Position numbers and translations under genes: made by a program. The notes under the pieces are model-generated. The model had not been told where the DNA came from, did not search any database, and worked only from the letters and a program-made list of their open reading frames with translations. DNA of 64,000 nucleotides from Pseudomonas migulae NBRC 103157. GTDB taxonomy: Bacteria; Pseudomonadota; Gammaproteobacteria; Pseudomonadales; Pseudomonadaceae. Shown here in pieces: positions 45,276 to 55,500 of this stretch; within the stretch, counting starts at the first letter, position 1; each line of letters starts with the position of its first letter. The stretch covers positions 1-64,000 of the forward strand of contig NZ_BDAG01000021.1 in the NCBI RefSeq assembly GCF_002091715.1, in the 5' to 3' direction.

Positions 45276-45733
45276 ACACCTTGTCCGTCGATTCCCTGAA
45301 GCTCGACAGCCAGCTCTGCTTCAAGCTGTACGCCGCCTCGCGGGCGGTGATCCGTGCCTACAAGCCAATGCTTGATCAGCTCGGCCTGACCTATCCGCAA
45401 TACCTGGCGATGCTGGTGTTGTGGGAATGGCAGGAGGCAGCGCCGGATCAGCCTACGGTCAAGGCTCTGGGTGAGCGTTTGGCGCTGGACTCCGGCACGT
45501 TGACGCCGCTGCTCAAGCGACTTGAGCAGTTGCAACTGGTTCAGCGCCAACGTTCGGCACGGGATGAGCGTGAGGTGCACCTGAGCCTGTCGCCAACCGG
45601 CAAGGCGTTGCGTGATCAGGTCGGGCCACTCAAGGCCCGTCTGCTGTGTGACAGCGGCGTCGATCTGGACCGGCTCAATGAATTGCGCGATGGCCTCGAT
45701 CACCTGTTGGGACAGATCAGGTCGCTATCGTAG
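45272..45733 (+). CDS. OhrR-like MarR-family peroxide sensor
   Basis: 153 aa winged-helix protein. The redox-sensing Cys is C16 in SQLCFKLYAASR, exactly the OhrR N-terminal context, and a second Cys at 126 (LLCDSG) fits the two-Cys OhrR type. The recognition region is LALDSGTLTPLLKRLEQL. It normally represses ohr in response to organic hydroperoxides; here it is translationally fused by overlap to a glutathione peroxidase gene. It overlaps tail-to-tail with the hybrid kinase gene by 17 bases. Confidence 0.9.
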   Translation: MNTLSVDSLKLDSQLCFKLYAASRAVIRAYKPMLDQLGLTYPQYLAMLVLWEWQEAAPDQPTVKALGERLALDSGTLTPLLKRLEQLQLVQRQRSARDEREVHLSLSPTGKALRDQVGPLKARLLCDSGVDLDRLNELRDGLDHLLGQIRSLS

Positions 45734-48038
45734 TCGGCATCCATAAATCCAGCAGCGCGGCCAGTTCTTCCCGCCGGAATGGTTTGGCGAGGTAATCGTT
45801 CATGCCCGCCGCACGGCAGCGTTCGCGCTCTTCGGACATGGCGTTGGCGGTCAGGGCGACGATGGGTAGCTGCGGCCAGCGCCCGCTGCGACGGATTTGC
45901 CGACTGGCTTCATAGCCGTCCATCACCGGCATGTTGCAATCCATCAGCACCAGATCGAACTCACTGTGTTCCAGCTGATCCAGCGCTTCACCGCCGTGCG
46001 CCGCGACAATCACCTCGCAGCCGAGTTTTCCGAGCATGCCCTTGGCCACCAACTGATTCACCGGGTTGTCCTCCACCAGCAGCACCCGACCGCGTCGCTG
46101 AGGTGAGAGGGCTTCCAGGCGTGCATCGTTGAGGATGTTGATTTCCGGCTGCAGGATTCGCCGCAGTGTCTGGTACAGCGCATTACGCGCCAGCGGGCGT
46201 GCCTGTTGTTGCAGAGGTGCCAGGGCGCTGGCCTGTTCGCTGGGCAGGAAACTGCCGTAGGCGGTCACCAGCAAAATTGGCGCGGAACAGTTGGGGCGCA
46301 GGCCAAACAGGCATTCCGGGCAATCGGTGATCACCATGTCGGGTTTCAGGCCGATCATCGAGTCATCGATCGAACGCTGCTGGTAATCGAGGCCCCATCC
46401 CGGCAACAGGCTTTTTAACAGTTCAGCCAGGCCGCTGCTGGCGGCGGTAATCGCGATGACCTTGCCGCGCAACATCGCCGGTGACAGGGCGCGGGTGTGG
46501 CAGGGCAGTGGCAGATCGGCGCAGAACTGGCTGCCGAAACCCGCTTCCGAGCTGATGGTGAGGCGCCCCTGCATGGCTTCGCAGAGGTTGTAGGTCAGCG
46601 CCAGCCCCAGCCCGGTGCCGCCGAACTGTCGGGTAATGCCAGCGCCGGCCTGGGTAAAAGGCTGGAAGATCTTGACCTGAGCTTCCTGGGCGATACCGAT
46701 GCCGGTGTCGCAGACTTCGATTCTGACGCCCTCTTCGAACGTCGACAGGCGCACATCGACCCGACCGAATCGGGTGAACTTGAGTGCGTTGGACAAGAGG
46801 TTGCTGACGATCTGCCGCACGCGGGTCGGGTCGCCGAGCACCAATGCCGGAAAAGCCGGATCGATCAGGCACGTCAGCTCGACGCTTGGCGCCGCGTTCT
46901 GCGACAGCAGGTTGGCGGTGTCCTCGATCAGTGAGCCGAGGTCGAACGGAATGTGTTCGAGTTCGAGCTGGCCAGCATCGAATTTCGACAGGTCGAGAAT
47001 ATCGTTGAGCAATTCCACCAGCACTTTGCCCGAGTCATGGGCGATGGACAGTTGTTGCTGTTGCTCGGCATTCAGCGGGCCGTCCAGGGAAAGGGCGATC
47101 ATCCCCAGCAAGCCGTTGAGAGGCGTGCGGATCTCGTGGCTCATGTTGGCGAGAAATGCCGAGCGCGCTTCCGCCATGTCCAGGGCCGTGCTGCGCGCGA
47201 CTTCCAGTTCCTGATTGGACTGGCTGAGCCGGCTGTTGATTGCCTTGAGCTCTGCAGTGCGCGCCGACACGATGTTTTCCAGTTGCCCGAGGTAGTCGGT
47301 CAGGCGGTTTTCGGCGTTGCGCCGCTGCTGGATCTCAGTGGCGATGTTTTCGAACTGCTGGTTGGCAACTTTGACGAGCACACCGATTTCATCGTTTTCA
47401 TGGCCCGCCGGGTACTCCAGCCAGGTGGGTTCAACGCTGCGCGGATCGCGGCTGCTGAGTTCGCGGATGACTCGCACCAGCGGTTTGGTCAGCATCACGT
47501 AGAACAACGCCAGCAGGATGCCGGTCAGGAGCAGGCTGCGGGCGAACCCGTTGAGCAGGGTGATTTCGGCCCGGCGCAGGAACCGGTTGCCGAATGAATA
47601 GGTGTCGACGTCCAGGCGCAGCGTGCCGAGGGATTCGCTCGGCAAGTGATCCAGATACAGACGGTCTTCGAATACGCGGTCGGCACCAAACAGGAAGTCG
47701 CTGATCACCCGGTAGCCGCTCTGCACGCCGGGCCGCTTGACGCTGGCCAGCACGGTGCCGTTGTTGTCGGTCAGTTGCGCACCGATGATCGCCGGTGAGC
47801 GCAGCAGGCCCAGGGTCAGTTCCTGGGCGAGTTCGGCGTCGATGTTGTAGGCAATGCGTGAGGCGGGGTTATGGCTGATTTCCAGTAAAGACAGTATTTC
47901 CCGGTTGATGGAGGCGTCTTCACTGGCATAATCGATGCCTATTTGCAGCAGGCTTAGCAGCGTGCCCAGAATGAAACCGACCAGCACGGTAAGCCGGGCT
48001 TGCTTGTAGGACAGCCGGTTGGTGAACTTGATATCCAT
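45717..48038 (-). CDS. Hybrid sensor histidine kinase/response regulator
   Basis: 773 aa. Transmembrane helix at about 15-37, a periplasmic sensor of roughly 120 residues, a second helix near 165-190 and a HAMP-like linker. HisKA with phospho-acceptor H301 in MSHEIRTPLNG, HATPase with GTGLGLALTYNL, and a C-terminal receiver with D700 in LVLMDCNMPVMDG. There is no Hpt domain, so an external Hpt would be required to pass the phosphate on. No cognate regulator is adjacent. The ATG at 48038 was chosen over a frame extension of 14 residues. Confidence 0.9.
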   Translation of the reverse strand: MDIKFTNRLSYKQARLTVLVGFILGTLLSLLQIGIDYASEDASINREILSLLEISHNPASRIAYNIDAELAQELTLGLLRSPAIIGAQLTDNNGTVLASVKRPGVQSGYRVISDFLFGADRVFEDRLYLDHLPSESLGTLRLDVDTYSFGNRFLRRAEITLLNGFARSLLLTGILLALFYVMLTKPLVRVIRELSSRDPRSVEPTWLEYPAGHENDEIGVLVKVANQQFENIATEIQQRRNAENRLTDYLGQLENIVSARTAELKAINSRLSQSNQELEVARSTALDMAEARSAFLANMSHEIRTPLNGLLGMIALSLDGPLNAEQQQQLSIAHDSGKVLVELLNDILDLSKFDAGQLELEHIPFDLGSLIEDTANLLSQNAAPSVELTCLIDPAFPALVLGDPTRVRQIVSNLLSNALKFTRFGRVDVRLSTFEEGVRIEVCDTGIGIAQEAQVKIFQPFTQAGAGITRQFGGTGLGLALTYNLCEAMQGRLTISSEAGFGSQFCADLPLPCHTRALSPAMLRGKVIAITAASSGLAELLKSLLPGWGLDYQQRSIDDSMIGLKPDMVITDCPECLFGLRPNCSAPILLVTAYGSFLPSEQASALAPLQQQARPLARNALYQTLRRILQPEINILNDARLEALSPQRRGRVLLVEDNPVNQLVAKGMLGKLGCEVIVAAHGGEALDQLEHSEFDLVLMDCNMPVMDGYEASRQIRRSGRWPQLPIVALTANAMSEERERCRAAGMNDYLAKPFRREELAALLDLWMPTTIAT

Positions 48039-48206
48039 GGGGTGTCGAACCACTTCCGTTTCCCTTCGCTGCTCAAGCATAGTCGATCATGCATGGATAC
48101 CGATGTTCTCGCGAGCCCTTGTGGAACAAGGGATGCCCCGGGTACCGAACACCGTGTTTCGTCGCTGCAGCGCCATCATTACTGTGAACGTGCCCGAGGA
48201 GAAGAC

Positions 48207-49097
48207 GTGGATTCCCGATTGAATGCTTTTCTTGAACGCGCCGATGCCGTTCTGGCCCGTATCGAACCATTGCTGCCTGCACCTCGGCAAGCCATCGACT
48301 GGACGCATTGCCTGGCTGCACGCTGGCAGCGCGAGGGACGCAGCGGTTTTCTGTTGCCGCTGCAAGTCAGCCTCGACATGCGTTTGTCCGACCTGATCGG
48401 TGTCGATCGGCAACTGGAGCAACTGGGGCGCAATACCCAACAGTTCATCGACGGCATGCCGGCCAACCACGCACTGCTCTGGGGCTCGCGTGGCACCGGT
48501 AAATCGTCGCTGGTGCGCGCTTTGCTGGCCGAACACGCCCAGGCGGGTCTGCGGTTGATCGAAATCGAGCGCGATCACCTGGCGGACTTGCCGCGGGTGG
48601 TCGAACAGATTGCAAAATTGCCCCAGCGCTTCGTGCTGTTCTGCGATGACCTGTCGTTCGAATCGGGTGAAGGTGATTATCGCGTGCTCAAGAGCGTTCT
48701 TGATGGTTCTCTCGAACAGGCACCGGACAACGTTTTGCTGTACGCCACGTCCAACCGTCGCCATCTGGTGCCGGAAAAGGAAAGCGATAACGAAAACTGG
48801 AAACGGGTCGACGGCGAACTGCATCCCAGCGAGGCCGTGGAAGACAAGATCGCGCTGTCGGACCGTTTTGGCCTGTGGTTGTCGTTCTATCCGTTTACCC
48901 AGGAACACTTCCTCAATGTGGTCGAGCACTGGATCGGTCAACTGGCCGACAAGGCCGGCCTCAAGTGGCAGCGTGACGAAGAACTGGACATCCTCGCGGT
49001 GCGCTGGGCCACCGGCCGGGGCAACCGCAACGGACGTTGCGCCTATCAATTTGCCCGCTATTGGGTCGGGCTGAAGCTGTTGGAGCACAAGGCATGA
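48207..49097 (+). CDS. DUF815 AAA-type ATPase
   Basis: 296 aa. GTG start six bases after GAGGAG. Walker A GSRGTGKSSL, Walker B VLFCDDLSFE and the sensor segment LLYATSNRRHLVPE define the DUF815 group of predicted AAA ATPases. The cellular role is not established to my knowledge. Its stop overlaps the start of the free-methionine-sulfoxide reductase gene (ATGA), so the two are co-translated. Confidence 0.88.
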   Translation: MDSRLNAFLERADAVLARIEPLLPAPRQAIDWTHCLAARWQREGRSGFLLPLQVSLDMRLSDLIGVDRQLEQLGRNTQQFIDGMPANHALLWGSRGTGKSSLVRALLAEHAQAGLRLIEIERDHLADLPRVVEQIAKLPQRFVLFCDDLSFESGEGDYRVLKSVLDGSLEQAPDNVLLYATSNRRHLVPEKESDNENWKRVDGELHPSEAVEDKIALSDRFGLWLSFYPFTQEHFLNVVEHWIGQLADKAGLKWQRDEELDILAVRWATGRGNRNGRCAYQFARYWVGLKLLEHKA

Positions 49098-49576
49098 TCG
49101 ATTTACAACAAAGCGGCCGGGGCCTCGAAGGCTACGGCATGCTGCACGCACAGCTGGAATCCTTGCTGGCGGACGAGCGGGACTTCATCGCCAATGCCGC
49201 GCAGTTTTCTGCGTTTCTGTACAACCAGCTCGATGACCTGAACTGGGCTGGTTTCTACCTCAATCGCAACGAAGAACTGGTGCTCGGCCCGTTCCAGGGG
49301 CAAATCGCCTGCGTGCGAATTCCCTTCGGTCGCGGCGTCTGCGGCACGGCGGCGGCGACGTTGCAGACGCAGTTGGTCGAAGACGTGCACGCTTTCCCCG
49401 GACATATTGCCTGCGACAGCGCGTCGAACAGCGAGCTCGTCGTGCCATTGGTCAAGGACGGTCGCCTGATCGGCGTGCTGGACCTCGACAGCCCGAAACT
49501 CGCTCGGTTTACCGCTGACGATCAAGCCGGCATTGAAAAGCTGGCGGCCATTTTCCTGCGCCTGACCGATTGCTGA
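49094..49576 (+). CDS. msrC: Free methionine-(R)-sulfoxide reductase (GAF domain)
   Basis: 160 aa single GAF domain. The three cysteines of the fRMsr family are all present: C73 (IACVRIPFG), C83 (GVCGTAA) and C107 (HIACDSASNSE). The E-L-V-V-P-L segment completes the pocket. It reduces the free R-sulfoxide of methionine in the cytoplasm. ATGA overlap with the DUF815 ATPase gene. It complements msrB 4.5 kb away. The stop abuts the HD-GYP gene's stop with no gap. Confidence 0.93.
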   Translation: MIDLQQSGRGLEGYGMLHAQLESLLADERDFIANAAQFSAFLYNQLDDLNWAGFYLNRNEELVLGPFQGQIACVRIPFGRGVCGTAAATLQTQLVEDVHAFPGHIACDSASNSELVVPLVKDGRLIGVLDLDSPKLARFTADDQAGIEKLAAIFLRLTDC

Positions 49577-52525
49577 TCATGCCCTGAGGCCTGCCTTGGC
49601 CAGCAGGCCTGACGGATCCACCGCGTCGATCTGCTGTGGATCAAGGAATCGATCGGCGTACTGCCGGTAGATCTCGGCGTTGATGAACAGCCCGAACAAT
49701 TCGGGGTCAATGTGGGCATCACGGCACATCGTGGCCATGATGCCCAGCGCTTCGCTCAAGGATTTGGCTTTCTTGTAAGGGCGATCAGCGGCGGTCAGCG
49801 CTTCGAAAATATCGGCAATCGCCATCATTCGCGCCGGCAGGCTCATTTCTTCGCGCTTCAACTGTTTGGGGTAACCGGTGCCGTCCATTTTTTCGTGGTG
49901 GCCGCCGGCGATTTCCGCGACGTTGTTGAGGTGGCCGGGGAAGGGCAGGTGGCTGAGCATCATGATCGTCTGCACCATGTGGTGATTGATGATGTAACGC
50001 TCCTCGCGGGTCAGGGTGCCCCGGGCAATGCTCAGGTTGTAGAGTTCGCCCCGGTTGTACTTGTAGCGCGGCACGTCGAGTTTGAAACCCCAGGGATTGT
50101 CTTCGGGAATCAGTTCGCCCTCGGCGCGTTCGAACAGGTGCTCGGGTTTGTCCGCCAGCAATGGCTCGCTGACCGGCAGCGTCGGTGCCGGTGTTCGCGC
50201 CTGGCGCCGGTTCTCTTCCCAGGAAACGCCCAATCGGTCATCCAGGGTTCGGGTCCAGGTACGTTGAGCCAGGCTGCGCAGGCGTTGCAGATCGGCATCG
50301 GCCATCGCCTCGCCGCCCAGATTGCAACGGGCAACAAACGCAAAATCATCGTCGAGCCCCGCCAGCGTGGCATTGCGCAGTTCCGCCAGGTGCTGCTCGT
50401 CGCCGCCCAGGGCAATGGCCTGCCAGTAACTGATCCAGGCATCGCGCTTGAGCACTTCGAAGCGGGTGCGGATTTCGTGAATGCGGTCGTTCAGGGTTTC
50501 CAGCTTGGTGGCTTTATCGACAACGTATTCCGGCGTCGTGACCTTGCCGCAATCGTGCAGCCACGCAGCGATGTGCAGCGCCTCCCACTCGTCTTCGGTG
50601 GGTTGATAACCGCTGAAAGCGGGGTCCTGACTGACCGCGGCAGCCTGGGCGAGCATCAAGGTCAGCGCCGGCACGCGCTGGCAGTGACCGCCGGTGTAGG
50701 GGCTTTTGGCATCAATCGCACCGGCCAGCAGTTGAATGAAGGCATCCAGCAACTGTTTCTGTTTGGCTTGAAGGCGTTGACTTTCGATACTCACGGCGGC
50801 CGCACCGGACACGGCCTGAAGGAACGCAATGCGGTCCGGACGAAGTTTCTCGAGATCGCTTTGATCCCCGCTGTCCTCCAGCAACAGGATCAGCAAGCCC
50901 ACGGTTTCGTTATGACGATTGTGCAGGCGGATACCGATCAGATGCACCCGCGGACACTCCATCGCCAGCAACACTTTCTGCAAATCCCCCGCTTGTTCGA
51001 AACCGAGATTGATGACCACATTATCGGCCTTCGACAGCTGCCGCAGCCATGCCGGGCTTTGTGGATCGCCGGGTTCGTGGCCGCGAACATCGAACGCTGG
51101 CAAGGCCTGTGAGATGCCGTCGATGACCAGACCGTGAGGCTGCATGCGATCACCGTCATTTTCCCGCAGGTAGATCAGGCCGGCCTGGGCCTGGCCGATT
51201 TTCACGGTTTCGAACAATACCCGTTCCAGCAAGGGCGCGAACCGCGTCTCGGCGCTCAGGCTGCCGGTGATCTGGAAAAAACTCGCCAGGGTATCTTTCA
51301 TGCGGCCCATCGACACACTCAGTTGGTCGACTTCGAGCACCAGCGAGCGACGGGAGACGGGGAATCTGAAATTGAAACTGCGAATGGCATCGGCTTCCTG
51401 CACCAGCGCTCGCAGGGGCTTGACCAGAATTCTCGAGGTCAGCCAGCCCAGCGGCAGGCACAACAGCAACGTGGCCAACGTGATCAACGCGCCTTGCCAG
51501 CGTATGCGATAGGCATCGGCGAGCAATTCGTCTTCCGGTACCAGCAGCGCCAGTTGCAGACCCTGTGGGCCACCTTCCCGCATGTGGCTGCGGGCAACGA
51601 TCCATTGGCGGCCGGCGGCCTTCAGCCGGTTGCCCGGGGGTGGATTGTTCAGCAATGCGCCGAGGCCGGGACTCAGGTCGGCGGCCTTGCTCAGCCGGGG
51701 AGTCTGGTCGTCGACGATCAGCTTGCTGCTGTCGGGGTAAGCGATGGCATAGCCTTCGGCATCGAACAGCACGATTTCGGTACTGGGGGTGACGACATGT
51801 TTGGCCAGGGTCGCGGACAGTTCCGCCAGCGTCAGGTCGGCGCCCAGGATGGCGTGTGCACCGCTGCGGCGGGCCAGGGTGGTACCGACGTTGTGAGTGG
51901 AGAAAAAGAGGTAGGGTTCGGTGGTGATCTGATCGCTTTCGCTGCGGGCATTGGAAAACCAGGCGCGTGTTCGTGGATCGTAGGTGTCGTCTGGATTGTC
52001 CTGGCGGCTGATCGGGTTCAGGTCGTGATCGAAAAACAATGATTGGGAGTGCACCTGGTCGCTGCCGCTGTTCCTCTCGATGCTCCACACCTGATAAGCC
52101 GCGGTACCCGGTGCTTTGAGCAGGGTTTTCAAGGCGTCGGTTCGCAAGGGCCGAACCATGAAGAAATCACCGTTGTCGTAGCCCAGGTACAGCGAGGCCA
52201 GGTCAGGGTTGTCCTTGAGCGACTGGCTGAAGGGGCCGAGCAACGCCAGGCGTTCTTCCAGGTTCGTAGCCTGCGCTGCCGGGTTGTATACCAGCAGGCT
52301 CAACAGATGATGGATGGGCTCATAGGTGGCGTGCAGGTCCAGCCGGACGTCCTGCTCGATGCGCTCGAAGAGCTTTTCACTGCTGGAAAGAATGATCTGC
52401 GTGGTTTGCCGATAGTTGAAAATGCCCAGCACCACACCGGTCAGCAGCAACAGCAGGGTAAACATCACACTGATGTGCACGTGCAGGGGAAACCGCCGTT
52501 GATCCGGGCGCAGTGGGCTGGGCAT
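49577..52525 (-). CDS. Cache-HAMP-GAF-HD-GYP sensor phosphodiesterase
   Basis: 982 aa from the ATG at 52525 (GGAG eight bases upstream). A transmembrane helix near 18-40, a large periplasmic double-Cache-like sensor, a second helix near 345-370, HAMP and a GAF-like region precede the HD-GYP domain. H657-D658 starts the HD site (LHDCGKVTTPEYV); HHEKMDGTGYP (GYP at about 884-886) closes it. About 225 residues lie between HD and GYP, far more than the roughly 60 of compact HD-GYP domains, so an insertion is present. Expected to hydrolyse c-di-GMP to GMP. Confidence 0.9.
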   Translation of the reverse strand: MPSPLRPDQRRFPLHVHISVMFTLLLLLTGVVLGIFNYRQTTQIILSSSEKLFERIEQDVRLDLHATYEPIHHLLSLLVYNPAAQATNLEERLALLGPFSQSLKDNPDLASLYLGYDNGDFFMVRPLRTDALKTLLKAPGTAAYQVWSIERNSGSDQVHSQSLFFDHDLNPISRQDNPDDTYDPRTRAWFSNARSESDQITTEPYLFFSTHNVGTTLARRSGAHAILGADLTLAELSATLAKHVVTPSTEIVLFDAEGYAIAYPDSSKLIVDDQTPRLSKAADLSPGLGALLNNPPPGNRLKAAGRQWIVARSHMREGGPQGLQLALLVPEDELLADAYRIRWQGALITLATLLLCLPLGWLTSRILVKPLRALVQEADAIRSFNFRFPVSRRSLVLEVDQLSVSMGRMKDTLASFFQITGSLSAETRFAPLLERVLFETVKIGQAQAGLIYLRENDGDRMQPHGLVIDGISQALPAFDVRGHEPGDPQSPAWLRQLSKADNVVINLGFEQAGDLQKVLLAMECPRVHLIGIRLHNRHNETVGLLILLLEDSGDQSDLEKLRPDRIAFLQAVSGAAAVSIESQRLQAKQKQLLDAFIQLLAGAIDAKSPYTGGHCQRVPALTLMLAQAAAVSQDPAFSGYQPTEDEWEALHIAAWLHDCGKVTTPEYVVDKATKLETLNDRIHEIRTRFEVLKRDAWISYWQAIALGGDEQHLAELRNATLAGLDDDFAFVARCNLGGEAMADADLQRLRSLAQRTWTRTLDDRLGVSWEENRRQARTPAPTLPVSEPLLADKPEHLFERAEGELIPEDNPWGFKLDVPRYKYNRGELYNLSIARGTLTREERYIINHHMVQTIMMLSHLPFPGHLNNVAEIAGGHHEKMDGTGYPKQLKREEMSLPARMMAIADIFEALTAADRPYKKAKSLSEALGIMATMCRDAHIDPELFGLFINAEIYRQYADRFLDPQQIDAVDPSGLLAKAGLRA

Positions 52526-52573
52526 TGCGGTCACTCCATGAGGTTTAACACACTGCTCAGCGACCAAGCATAG

Positions 52574-55500
52574 TTAAGGCTCCATCATTCTGCTTTTGTC
52601 GTTTTGCCCAATTTGTTGCTGCAATGCCTGCTCCAGCTCGTGCATCGCGCGTTCTACGGCCATCCTGCATCTGGCCACTTCGTCAGGATCAAAAACCTGA
52701 TGGCAGACCTGTTCGAGCGCCTCGCAGCTGTCAATTAATCGGGAGGCTTGGACAATCCTGGCGGCGCCCTTGATTTTGTGGGCGATATCGAGAAACGACT
52801 GCGGGTCGTTTGAGCGGGATAACGCCTGCAGCGCTTGGCGGTCCAGACGGTTGCTGCTGAGGAGCTCGGTCAACAATCGCAAGTCCAATGCCGGGTTGCC
52901 CCCCGTCAACAAGTGCAGCCCTTTCAGGCTGAAGGCGGGACTGCGGTCGGTCGGTACGATGCCGGCAATCCATTGACTCAAGGCGGTCAGCGTCAGCGGC
53001 TTGAACAGGCAGTCGTCCATCCCGGCCTGTTTGCAGCGCTGTCTTTCTTCCGGTTGTGCGTTGGCGGTAAAGCCCAGAACGGTGCAGGGTGGACGTTCGG
53101 ATTGCTGTTCATGGTCGCGTATAGCGCGAGCGAGTTCGTATCCATTCATGACGGGCATGTTGCAGTCGACGATCACCAGATCGAACAGCCCTGTTTTCCA
53201 CGCTTCGAAGCCTGCCTCGCCATCCTCGGCAACGCTGAATCGATGCCCCAGAAACTCGAGCTGCTGGCACATCAGCAAGCGATTGGCCGGATGATCGTCG
53301 ACCACCAGAATGTTCAAGGGGGCAGTGGAGGTGTGGATTGACGTTTCGGTGATTTGCGGCATCTGCTCGAGTGGCAAAGTGGGCAGAAGCAGCGAAACCT
53401 GGACCTGCGTGCCGACTCCCGGCTGGCTGTCCAATTGCAGACTGCCGCCCATCATTTCGCACAGGCTACGGCTGATCACCAGACCCAGGCCGGCGCCGCC
53501 TCTGCCCGACTGCCCGGTGCCATTGGCCTGTGCGAAAGGTTCGAACAGTCGTCGTTGATCCTGTTCGCTGATCCCGATGCCGCTGTCCTCAACCTGCAAC
53601 AGCATCCGGACTTGCTCGGGTTCAGTGGTCGCAAGCAGCTCGACGGTGATCCTGACCTGGCCGTGTTCCGTGAATTTGATGGCGTTGCTGACCAGGTTCG
53701 ACAACACCTGTTTGAAACGCATCGGGTCCAGCAGGACATCGATCGCCGGATTGGCCGGGTTGAATTCCAGCAGCAGTTCAAGGTTTTTCTGACGGGCCAG
53801 GCCCTCGAAGATCCGCGCGACCGACCCCACGATTTCGCTCGGATTCACGCGCTCCGGGCTCAGGCTCAGACGCCCGGATTCGATCCGGGCAATGTCGAGA
53901 ATATCGCCGATCAGTTCCAGCAGGTCCTTGGCCGAGTTGTAGGCCACGTCAATGGCCGGACGGTCTGGATGGTTGTTCTCGATGCGTTTCAGCGTCAGTT
54001 CGAGCATACCGATGACGGCATTCATCGGCGTACGGATCTCATGGCTCATGGTCGCCAGAAACGTGCTTTTGGCGCGGTTGGCTTCGTCGGCGCGTTCCTT
54101 CGCGCAGCGCAGCTCCTCGAACAGTTGGCGCCGCTCGATCAATTGATCGTTCAGCGCGCGCTCGGCCGCCTGACGCTGCTTGATCTGGCGACGCATGTAG
54201 GCATTCCAGGCCGCGGACAGCAGCAGCAACACGCCAGCCCCGATCACGATCTGATAGAACAATCGCTGGTAGTTGCGCCAGGTGCTTTGCGAGGACGCCG
54301 AATAGCCACGCCATCGGCTGTTGATGATGCCCAGTTCTTCCGGTGCGATGCTCAGGAGTGCCTTGTTGAGGATGGCGTTGAGCACTTTGGCATCGCGTCC
54401 GGTCGCCAGGGAAAAGGCGGCCTGCCGGGTACCTATGGTGGTCCGGATTTGAAGTGTGTGCTCGAAAAGCCGTGATGAAATGAAGTAGTTGGCTATGACC
54501 AGTGAATTCACCGCACCTTCTGCCTTGCCTTCGGCGAGCAACTCTACCGCGCTGAACGTGTCCGGTGTTTCAATCAACTTGATCCGCGGGAACTCGCGGC
54601 GCAGGTAATCCACCAGGGGGCTGCCCTGGGCGATGGTCAGGCGTTTGCCCGCCAACTGCTCAAGGTTTGCCGGGCTGTCGGCGGCCTTGCGAGTCAGAAG
54701 GACAAAGGAGTTTTGCAGATAGGGGCGGGTGAAGTTCAGCGCTGTATCGCGTTCGGCGCTGGGGAGCAGGGCGGCGATCACGTCGGCTTTGTTTTCCTTG
54801 ATCTGTACGATCATCTCGTCATCGCTTCGACTGCGATGGATGTCGAAACGCAGGCCGGTCCGCAACCTGATCAGTTCAAGCAGGTCCGCGGTGACACCGC
54901 GAAAATTGCCATTGCTGTCGAAAAACGACAGCGGCGCAAGGGCCTCATTGACCACCACGCGCACGACTGGATGTTGCGCCAGCCACTGTTCCTCGGGGGC
55001 GCTGAGTTGTAGCTTCTGGTCGGTGAGAAGAATGTCACTGCCGGCACTCCAGCGCTCGGCGATGTTCTGCCGTTCGCTGGCGGGAATGGCCATGAGCATG
55101 GCATTGATGATCCCGAGCAATTGCGGGTTGTGCCTGTGCACGGCAAAGCTGAAACCGTGGGCTTCGTGTTTGCCGAAGTTGGCCATGCGGATGTTGTTCA
55201 GGTAACCCTTGTTGATCATGTAATGGGTCGAGATGGTGTCGCCCAGGAAGACGTCGGCCTGATCGAAGGCCACCGCATTGATCGCATTCTGGTAGGACGG
55301 ATAGGACGTAATGATCGCCTTGGGGTAGAGGGCCCTGACTTCTTCCAGTGGCAAATAGTGATACACCATGCTCAGCCGCAAGCCGGCAAGGCCATCGGTC
55401 AGGGATCGGTTTTCTCCCTCCCGCGTCACCAGAACCGGCTGGTCAACGGCGTAGGGAGTAGAAAGCACGATATCGGCGTTGTGAGCCTCAAAGCCATTGG

